NCBI RefSeq assembly: GCF_003989665.1
Contig: NZ_RZIJ01000011.1
Location: forward strand, 62,001-126,000
DNA length: 64,000 nucleotides
Source: Azospirillum doebereinerae
GTDB taxonomy: Bacteria > Pseudomonadota > Alphaproteobacteria > Azospirillales > Azospirillaceae
Direction: 5' to 3'
Shown here: positions 44,101-54,000 of the stretch, one piece after another
Numbering within the stretch: position 1 is the first letter of the stretch
Layout of the letters: each line of letters begins with the position of its first letter
The notes under the pieces: generated by a model
Told to the model about the DNA's origin: nothing
The model's input: the letters and a program-made list of their open reading frames with translations, nothing else
The model's database searches: none
Made by a program: the position numbers and the translations under genes

Positions 44101-47100
44101 CCCGCGCCAACTCGATCAGGGCGAAGCGCAGGGGCGGTTCGCGGGACAGGTCGATGGGGCGGGCGGCCTCGGCCAGGGCCAGTTCGGCCAGGGCCGCGTC
44201 GTCGTCCGCACCGGCCGCCGATGTCCGGGAGAAGGGCAGCGGCAAAGGCGGCAAGATGCGCTGCCACGGCTCCTCGTCGCGCAGCACGAAGCCGGTGCGC
44301 AGCGCCTCGTGCCGGGCCATCAGGGCGTCGAGCGCGCGGACCAGGGCCGGCACCTCCAGCGCGCCGGTCAGCACGAAGGCCCCGACGGTGGTGTAGGCCC
44401 GTCCGCCGCCCTCCAGCCGGTCGAGGAACCACAGCGAGCGCTGGGAATAGGACACCGGCATCAGCGCCGCGCCGTCCGCCTCCAGCTTGCGGGGCAGCGC
44501 GACCAGCGGCGGGCGGGCGGCGGCCGCGCCGTCCTGTTCCGTCAGCAGCGCCAGTTCGGCGGCCAGCTCCACGATGGTCGGGGCCTCGAAGACGTGGCGC
44601 ACCGACAGCGCCACCGGCCAGCGGGCGCGGATGCGCGCCACCACCTGCACCGCCATCAGCGAGTGCCCGCCCAGGTCGAAGAAATTGTCGTGGACGCCGA
44701 GGGCGTCGGTCTTCAGCACCTCGCGCCAGATCGCCGCCAGCGCCCGCTCATCGTCGGTGCGCGGCGGGATGCGGTCGGTGGGCGCGCGGGCGTCGGCCAA
44801 GGCGGTTTCCGCCATCGCCTCCAGCCGGCGGCGGTCGATCTTGCCGCTGGAGGCCAGGGGCAGGGCGTCCAGCGCGACGAAATGGGCCGGCACCATGTAG
44901 TCGGGCAGCGTCCGTTTCAGCGCCGCGCGCAGGGCATTCCCCTCCGCCCCCGCCCCGGCGACGAAGGCGACCAGCCGGTGTTCGGTGTCGCCGGGTCGGC
45001 GGACGCCGACCACCGCGCTCTCCCGCACCGAAGGGGCGGCGTTCAGCGCCGCCTCGATCTCGGCGGTCTCGATGCGGAAGCCGCGCAGCTTGACCTGCCG
45101 GTCGAGCCGGCCGAGGAACTCCAGCCCCTCCGGCCCCAGCCGCACGCGGTCGCCGGTGCGGTACATCCGGGCATCGCCGCCCGCGAAGGGGTCGGGCAAG
45201 AAGGCGGCTTCGGTCAGGGCCGGCTCGTTCAGGTAGCCGGCGGCGAGGCTCCCGCCGGCCAGGAAGAGTTCGCCCGGCATGCCGTCGGGCACCGGCCGCA
45301 AATCCCCGTCCAGCGCATAGGCCCGCAGATTGTCCACCGGACGGCCGATGGGGACCGTCGCTTGGCGCAGCCCCGGCCGTCCTTCGTGGAAGGCGGCGTC
45401 GATGCAGGTCTCGGTCGGGCCGTACAGGTTGAAGACGCGGGCCGGCGCCACCTGGGCCATCAGCCGGTCCTGGAGCGCGGTCGCCAGCGCCTCGCCACCC
45501 GAGCACACCACCCGCAGCGTCGGGCAGCCGGCCAGCAACCCCTCCTCCACCATCACCTGCAACAGCGCCGGGACGGCCTGGAACAGCGTGATCCCCCCGG
45601 CGCGGATCAGGTCGCGCAGTTGGGCGGGGTCCTTCTCGCCGCCGGGCGGGGCGATGACCAGCCGGCCGCCGCACAGCAGCGGCGCGAACATCTCGATGAC
45701 CGAGGCGTCGAAGTCGAAGGAGGTCATCTGCACCAGCGCGTCGCCGGAGGACAGGCCGAAGACGCGCCGGAACCAGAGCTGGTGGTTGACGATGGCCCGG
45801 TGCGGCACCGCGACGCCCTTGGGCGTGCCGGTCGAGCCGGAGGTGAACATGACGTAGGCCAGCCGGTCGCCGTCCGAGGGCAGGTCCGGCGGGGTGCCGG
45901 GACGGCCGGCGACGGCGTCCGCCTCGGCGTCGGGATCGACGAGGACGACGGACGCGTCCGCCACGGGGAAGCCGGGGCCGGCGACGACCAGCGCCGGCTT
46001 GGCGGCGCGCAGCACCGCCGCGATGCGCTCGGCCGGGTGGGCGGGGTTGAGCGGGACATAGGCGCCGCCGGCCTTGAGGATCGCCAGCAGGATCACCGGC
46101 AGATCCAGCGCGCGGCGGCGGTGCACCCCGACCAGCCCGCCGGGCTTCAGGCCGCGCGCGATCAGGTGATGGGCCAGCCGGTTGGCGGCGGCCTCCACCG
46201 CACCGTGGCTGAGCGTGGCGTCGCCGTAGGACAGGGCGGGCGCCGCCGGGGTCCGCCGCGCCTGCTCGGCGATCAGGTCGTGCAGGCCGACGCCTATGGG
46301 GCGGGGATGCACCGCGCCGGCAAGGCCGGGCGGGCGGGCGCGCTCGGCGGCGTCGCGCAAATCGATGGCGGCGACCGGCTGCTCCGGGTCGGCCAGGACC
46401 GCCGCCAGCAGCGTGCCGAACCAGCGGCCCAGGCGCGCGGCGCTGTCGGGGTGGAACAGGTCGGTGTTGTATTCCAGGCTGCCGGCGACGCCGCCGGACG
46501 AGGGCTGCACCGTCAGGGTCAGGTCGTATTTGGCAAAGGGCGAGTCCCAGGCGACCGGCTCCACCGTCAGGCCTGGCAGGGTCAGGGCGAAGGGGGCCTC
46601 GTCCTCCACCGCCAGCATCACCTGGAACAGCGGCGCGGTGTCGAGCCGGCGGCTGGGTTTCAGCGCTTCAACCAAAGCGGTGAAGGGAAGATCCTGGTGG
46701 TCGAAGGCTTCCAGCACCGTCCGCCGCGCCCGGCCCAGCAGGGCCGAGACGGACTCGTCCCCCTCCACCGGGGTGCGCAGCACCAGGGTGTCGGCGAAGA
46801 AGCCGATCAGCGGCTCGACCTTGCGGTGGTGGCGGCCGGCGATGGGGGTGCCGACGCCGAAATCCGCCTGCCCCGTGACCCGGTGCAGCAGGGCCGCGAA
46901 GACCGCGTAGAACAGCATGAAGCGGCTGATCCCGCGCGCGTGGCACAGGCGGTCCACCGCCGCCATCCCGACGTCGGCCGTGAAGACCGCCGTGGCGCCC
47001 CGGTTGCCGGGAACCGGCGGTCGGGGGTAGTCGGTCGGCAGCTCCAGCCCGTCGGGCAGCCCGTCCAGCTTGGTCCGCCAATAGCCGAGCAGACGCTCCA

Positions 47101-50100
47101 GCCGGGGGCCTCGCAGCCATTCCCGGTGCCAGTCGGCGTAGTCCTGATATTGCACGGGCAGGGGCGGCAGGGGGGAGCGGCCGGCGTAGAGCGTCTCCAT
47201 CTCGCGCAGGAAGACCGCCACCGACCAGCCGTCGCAGACCAGATGGTGCATGACCACCTGGAGGCAATGCGCGTCGGGGCCGGTGCGGAACAGGGTGGCG
47301 CGGATCGGCGGGCCGCGCTCCAGGTCGAAGGGTGCCTCGGCTTCCAGGGCCAGCCGGCGGGGCAGGTCGGCGGCGGCGCAATCCTGACGGGACAGGCGGA
47401 AGCCGGCGGGGGCGATGCACTGCACGCCGCGCCCATCCTGTTCGGTGAAGACGGCCGACAGGGTGTCGTGGCGCTCGACGACCGTCCGCAGCGCGTGTTC
47501 CAGCGCGTCGGCGTCGAGCGGCCCGTCGATCCGGTACCGGCCCGGCACGTTGTAGGCCCCGCCCGTCGGCAGCAGCTTTTCCAGCACCCACAGCCGTTCC
47601 TGCGCGTGGGACAGCGGCAGGCCGCTCCGGCCGAGGTTGCGCGGGGACAGCGGCGCGCCGGCGTCCTCCTCGCCGGTTCCGGTCTCGGCGCGGTCGATGA
47701 CGGTGGCCAGGGCGGCGAGCGTGGGATGCTCGAAGACGCTGCGCACGGGGAGATCGTCGGAGCGGCCGGCGGCGGCCAGGACCTCGCGGACGCGCGCGAT
47801 CATGCGGATCGCCGACAGCGAGTTGCCGCCGCGCTCGAAGAAATGCGTGGTCCGGTGAACCGGCCCGCCGTCCAGGACCCCGGCCCAGAGTTCGGCCAGC
47901 AGGGTCTCGGTGGGGGTGGCCGGGGCCTCGCCGCCGGAAGCGGGCGCCACCCGGAAGCGGTCGGAGGCGAGCGCCTGCCGGTCGGTCTTGCCGGTCGGCG
48001 ACACCGGCAGCGCGTCCAGCGCCACGAACTGGCTGGGAACCATGTAGTCCGGCAGGCGGCTCACCAGAGCGGCGCGCGGATCGGGGGGCGGCGAGGACGC
48101 GGCCGGCACCCAATAGGCCACCAGCCGGGGCTGCCCGTCGTCGTGGCGGACCACCACGGCGCAATCGGCGATTCCGGGCAGGGCGCCGAGCTGGGCCTCG
48201 ACCTCGCCGGGCTCGATGCGGAAGCCGCGGATCTTCACCTGCCGGTCGATGCGGCCGAGGATGTCTATCACCAACCCGCCGGTGGCGGGATCGGGGACCC
48301 AACGGGCGAGATCGCCGGTGCGGTAGAGCCGTTCCGTCCAGCGCTCGCCGCCCAGCGCCAGATCCAGCGTGACGAAGCGTTCGGCGGTCAGGCCGGGTTG
48401 GTTGTGGTAGCCGATGGCGAGCCCGTCGCCGCCGGTCAGCAACTCGCCCGCCACCCCCGGCGGCACCGGGTTGCCGTGGGCGTCGAGGACGTACACGCTG
48501 GTCCCGGCGATCGGCCGCCCAGCCGGGAATACGGCCGCCGGCCCCTTGGGGAAGCGGTGGCAGGCGGTGAAGGTGGTGTTCTCCGTCGGGCCGTAGCCGT
48601 TGACCAGCGTGGTGTCCGGCAGCCGCGCCAGAACCTCGGCCGCGTGGCGGCGCGACAGGGCCTCGCCCCCGGTGATCAACTGGCGCACGCCGCGCAGGTC
48701 GTCGAGGGCGGTGTCCACCATCAGGGTGAAGAGGCCCGAGGTCAGCCACAGGGTGGTGACGCCGCCCTCGCGGACGACCCGCCCCAGCGCCAGCAGGTCG
48801 TCGTCCAACGGCGGGGCGATCAGCAGGGTGCCGCCGTTCAGCAGGCTGCCCCAGATCTCCAGGGTGGAGGCGTCGAAGGACACCGGGGCCAGCAGCAGCA
48901 TCACCTCGGACGCGCCGAAGCGGGCGTAGTCGGCGCCCCTCACCAGCCGGACCACGCCGCGCTGGGGAACGACCACCCCCTTGGGGCGGCCGGTGGAGCC
49001 GGAGGTGTACATGACGTAGGCGGGGCTGCCGGCGTCGGTGCCGGGATCGGGAAGCGGCGCCGGCGCGTCATCCCCGGCGAAGGGCAGGGCCTCCACCACC
49101 AGCCGGGGAACCCCGGTCCAGCCGATGCCCCCGGCCCCGGCGGCGTCGGTGACCAGAAGCCGGATGCCGGAATCCTCCGCCATCCAGGCCAAGCGCTCGG
49201 CCGGGTAGCGGAGGTCCAGCGGCACGTAGACCGCGCCCAGCTTGAGGATCGCCAGCAGCCCGGCGATCAGCTCGGGCGAACGGTCGAGCGCGATGCCCAC
49301 GGGATCGCCCCGGCCCACGCCATGCTCCCGCAGCCGGCGGGCCAGCGTTTCGGCCTGCCGGTCCAGCGCGCGGTAGCCGACGCGGCGCTCCCCGAAGCGC
49401 AGGGCGACGGCGTCCGGCGTGGCCGCCGCTTGGCCGGCGAACAGGGCGGCGATGGTGGCGTCGCCGGGGGTGACGGTCGAGAGCGTCCGGTTCGAGGCCC
49501 GCAGCAACGCCCGTTCGTCCTCGGGCGTCAGCAGGGCCAGCGCGTGGACCGCCCTGTCGGGCGCCGCCAGCGCGTCGGCCAGCAGGACGGTGAAGCGGCG
49601 CGCGATCCCCGCCACCGTGGCTTCGTCGAACAGATCGCTCTGGAAGTCCCAGCACAGCTTCGGCCCGCCCGGCTCGTCGGGCAGGATGGTCAGCAGCAGC
49701 GGGTATTTGCCGGTGTCGGCGCGCAGCGGGTGCGGGGCGAGGGCGACGCCGACCAACGACAGCTCGGCCATCTCCACGTTCTGGAGAACGATCATCGCCT
49801 GGAAGACCGGCGGGTGCGGCTGGCCGCGCTCCGGCCGCAGCGCGTCGACCAGCAGGCTGAAGGGCAGCTCCTGGTGCTCGTAGGCGGCGAGCGCGGTGTC
49901 GCGCACCCCCGCCAGCAGGTCGCGGAAGGCCGCACGCCCGTCCACGTCGGTGCGCAGCGCCAGGGTGTTGACGAAATAGCCGGGCACCGCCTCCAGATCC
50001 GGGCGCAGCCGGTTGGCGATGGGGGTGCCGAGCACGATAGTCTCCTGCCCGGTGATCCGGTGCAGCAGCGCCGTGAAGGCGGCGGTGAAGACCATGAAGG

Positions 50101-51031
50101 GCGTGGCCTTCTCCCGCCGGCACAGGGCCTCCACCCCGTCGCGCAAGCCCGCGTCCAGCGGGACCGTGATCCTCCCGCCCCGGTAGCTTTGTCGGCCGGG
50201 ATAGGGGCGGTCGGTCGGCAGGGCCAGCAGCGGCGGGGCGTCGGCCAGGGCCTGCCGCCAATAGGCCAGCAGCGCCTCCCCCCACTCCCCCGCCAGCCGG
50301 TCGCGCTGCCAGCGGGTGTAGTCGCCGTACTGCGCCGCCGGGGGCGGCAGCGGCGACGGGCGCCCTGCCTGGAAGGCGGCGTAGAGCGCCGACAGCTCCC
50401 CCACCAGCAGGGCGATGGACCAGCGGTCGGTGACCACATGGTGCTGGCTGAACACCAGGATCCAGCTTTGCGCGCCGGTGCGCAGCAGGTGCAGCCGCAG
50501 CAGCGGCGCCCGATCCAGCGCGAAGGGCGCCCAGGCGACGGCGTTGACCCGCTCGTCGAGCGCCGCCGGGTCGAGGCCGGTGGCGTCCTCCACCGGCAGG
50601 GCGACGGACAGGGCGGGGGAGACGATCTGGCACAGCGCGCCGTCGCGCAGCTCCAGCCGGGTGCGCAGGCTGTCGTGGCGGCGGCACAGCGCGTTCAGCG
50701 CGGAGCCCAGCGCCGCAACGTCCAGCTCGCCGTTCAGCCGGACCGCCCGCGCCTCGATGTACAGGGACGGGCAGTCGGTCTCCACCCGGTCCAGGGACCA
50801 CAGCGTCTCCTGGTTGGCCGAGGCGGGGAACGCCGTCTCCACCGCCTCGCGCGCCTCTTCCGGCGCCGAGAGACGGGCGATCAGCTCGGCCTTGCGTCCG
50901 ATCAGCGCGTCGCGCAGGCTGCCCTGGACCACCCCCTTGGGCGCGGAGAAACGCAGCTGCCCGGCCTCGACCCACAGCCGGACGCCCAGGTTCTCCAACT
51001 GGCGAAGGAGCGTGTCCAGGCCGTCGCTCAT
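41129..51031 (-). CDS. Three-module NRPS: docking-(C-A-PCP)x3
   Basis: 3300 residues. A TubC-type N-terminal docking domain (1-55) precedes three modules. Condensation motifs are HHVVTDR (197-203), HHLVCDG (1262-1268) and HHIASDG (2320-2326). A domains lie at about 525-1020, 1580-2070 and 2645-3145. Carrier serines are 1071 (RGGNS), 2124 (LGGHS) and 3197 (LGGYS). Specificity residues by eye are D-A-L-W-I-G-G-T-F-K (Val-like), D-A-I-Q-C-G-L-I-D-K (Gln-like) and D-V-Q-F-I-A-Q-V-A-K (Pro-like); these are predictions, not proof. No epimerisation or methylation domain is present. The C-terminal tail holds a 12-base tandem repeat, then a basic stretch. Both ends overlap neighbours as ATGA. Confidence 0.95.
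41265..41324 (-). repeat. Five 12-bp tandem repeats in the NRPS tail
   Basis: Five units of CCCGGCGTCCCA or one-base variants lie end to end (41265-41324). On the coding strand they give a Gly/Thr/Pro-rich linker (GGTL, GGTP, GRTP, GGTP) between the last carrier domain and a basic C-terminal tail. The linker probably varies in length between strains. Confidence 0.92.
50867..51031 (-). other. TubC-like N-terminal docking domain
   Basis: Residues 1-55 of the NRPS (LLRQLENLGVRLWVEAGQLRF, then APKGVVQGSLRDALIGRKAEL) match the pattern of beta-hairpin docking domains first described in TubC. These domains recognise short acidic C-terminal tails of upstream megasynthases. The protein encoded just upstream ends in AEDDDREEGTL, a suitable partner. 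Confidence 0.75.
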
Positions 51032-54000
51032 AAGGTGCCTTCCTCGCGGTCGTCGTCCTCGGCGGCGGGGACGGTCGCGGCCTCGATCCGTTGGGCCAGG
51101 GCCTCGACGGTGGGGGTGGCGAAGAAGCCGCGGATGTCCAGGGTCACGCCGTAGGTCTCCCGGATGTGCGACAGGATCCGGGTGGCGCCCAGCGAGTTGC
51201 CGCCCAGCTCGAAGAAGCTGGCGTCCAGGGCCGGCGGCGGGCCGCCCAGGATGCGCTGCCACAGGGCGGTCAGGGCGGCGCGCGTGTCCTGGACTCCGCG
51301 CGGGGCGGCGGTGGCGCTGCCGTCCGATGGAGCGGGCGCCGCCGGGGCCGCGGACGCCGCGGCGCGGGAGACCATCAGTTGCGGGGCGATGCCGATGGGC
51401 AGCTTGCGGAAGATGGCGACGCCCTCCTCCGGGGTGATGCTGTCGGCCTCGAACGGGTTGCCGTGCAGGCGGTCGGCGGCACGCGGTGTGTCCGGGCCGG
51501 TCGCGGCGCCGCCGGACGGAGACGCCAGCGTGTAGCCGTCGATCTCCACCAGCACCCGGCCCTGGCGGTCGGCCAGAACCATGTCCCAGCGCGTCGCGCC
51601 GTCGCGGCGGTCGGGCGGCAGTTGGGCGACGCTGACCAGCTCCGCCTCCAGCGGCGCGTGGACGCGCAGGCGGCGGTAGCCCACCGGCAACTGCAGGTCG
51701 TCCGGCGTCCGGGCGTGGCCGTGGACGCTGGTCGCGATGTCCAACAGGGCCGGGTGCAGCCGCGCCGTCGCCAGATCGCCGTGGAAGGGGGCGGACAGGG
51801 ACAGCTCGGCGACGCTGCGGCGGTCGTCGCCGGTCACTTTGGTCAGGGTCCGCCAGCGCGGCCCCAGTTGCAGGTCGGGGGAGGTTCGTTCCGGCAACGC
51901 GTGGATCCGGGCGGCGGGGGCGACCGCGACCGGAGCCGGGCGTCCCCCCTCCAGCCGGTGCAGCGTGCCTTGGCCGTGCAGGCGGGGAGCGGCGTCCGGC
52001 GTGACGCTCTCCACCCGGAAGGCGGTGCCCTCGCCGGACGGGAGCAGGACGACCCGCAACTCGGCCACGCCCTCGGCGTTCGGCGTCAGGGGGCGGACCA
52101 GCGCCACGTCGCGCAGCTCCACCGGCTGGAAACCGCTCTGGTGATGGCCCTGGTGATGAACGAAGGCCGACAGCGCCAGCTCGACCACCCCGGTTCCCGG
52201 CAGGGTCGGGCGGCCGAACAGCCGGTGTTCGGCCAGCAGCCAGTCGCGCCCGGCGTCGAGCCGGCCGTGGTAGCGGATCTCCCCGTCCGGCATCCGTGTC
52301 CTCTCATGGAACACCGGATGGTCGAGCGCGGTGGTTTCCGCCCGGCGGCTCCAGACGTCCTGGGCCATGCCGACCGTCCGCCAGGAGTTCCAGTTGACGG
52401 AGATCACCGGCATCGGGTTGTCCGGCCGCTGGGCGAGCGCGTCCAGCACCGCGTTGGCGGCGGCGTAATCGGCCTGCCCGACCGTCGGCGCCACGGCGGC
52501 CAAAGAGGAGCACAGCATCAGGAAGTCCGGCGGGTCGTCGCGCAAGGCGTCGATCAGCGCGCAGGCCCCCGCCACCTTGGGCGCCATCACCGCGCGGGCC
52601 TGTTCGGCGGTCAGCGCGTCCAGCGTCACCGCGCCGGGCAGTCCGGCGGCGTGGATCGCCCCGTCGATCCGGCCGAAGCGGGCGCGACCTTGCGCCACCG
52701 CGCGGGCGATCTGGCTCGGGTCGGCGGCGTCGGCGGCCAGCGCCAGCACCTCGGTGCCCCGCGCGCGCAGGGCGTCGAGCCGCCGGGCCTTGTCGCCGGT
52801 GTCGCCTGGGTTGGGGATGTCGCGCGACACCAGCACCAGCCGCGCCGCCGTCGTTTCGGCCAGATGCCGGGCCAGGGTGTGGCCGATGCCGCCCAACCCG
52901 CCGGTGATCAGATAGACGCCGCCCGGCCGCAGCCGCCCGGCCAGGGTTTCGCCGTCCAGCGGCAAGGCCTCGGTGGCGGGGCTCCAGCGCTGGTTGCCGC
53001 GCAGGGCGACCACGGCGGCGGTGGCGTCGCTCGCCGGGAGCCGCAGTTCCGCCGCGACGCTGTCGGCTGTGACCGTTTCCCCGGCGTCGAGGACGCGGCC
53101 GGTCAGATGGGCGTATTCCTGGGCCGCCACCGCCGCCAGGGCGGGCAGCGCCGCCAGCTCCGGCCGGAGCGGGTCGGCGCCGGTCACCTGGAACAGGCCG
53201 GAGCCGACCACGTGGAGGGCGAAGGGCTTTTCCGGCCACACCGCGTCCACCGCGCGGATCCAGCGGTGCAGTTCCAGGAACCCGGACAACGCCCGTTCGG
53301 CGATACCGGTTCCGGCCCCCTCCACATTGCCTGGATCGGCGCAGAAGACCAGCGCGGTCGGCTCCCAGATCTTCAGACGGGTCAGCAGGCGGTCCAACTG
53401 GTCGGGGCGGGCGGTGTCGACGGTGTAGCGCCGCTCCGCCGGGTTGGTGGTCTGCTCCCCGGCGGCGATGCGGATCACCGTGTCGCCCCGACTCTCCAAG
53501 GCGTCGGCCAGACGTTCGCCCAGCCCGTCGCGGTCGAGCACCAGGATGCGGCAGCGCGGCCCCTCGGCGGCGGCAACGCGCGGCGGCAGCCGTCGCCACG
53601 ACGGCACCTGGAAGCCGGGCGGCGGTTCGGTGGCGACGGTGGCGACGGTGGCGGGGGCGGCTGCCTTCGGGGCGGTCGGTTCCGCCCGGCCGTCCAGCCA
53701 GTGGCGTTCCCGTTCGAAGGGGTAGGTGGGCAGGGACAGCCTCTGGGGCGCCGTGCCGCCGTGGACGGCGGTCCAGTCGAGATCGACGCCGTCCAGCCAC
53801 ACTTGCCCGATCATCCGCGCCAATCCGGCCGCGCCACCACTTTCGTTGCCGCTCCCGCTGTCGGGAAGGCCGATGTCGAGCCGGATGTCGGCGGGATCGG
53901 CGGCGTCCTGCGGCGGCAGCGGCGGGGCGTCCCGGCCGCTGGCGAGCCGTTCCAGCGCCTCGTCCAGTCCAAGCACCCCCGCGACGCAGGCCGCCGCCAG

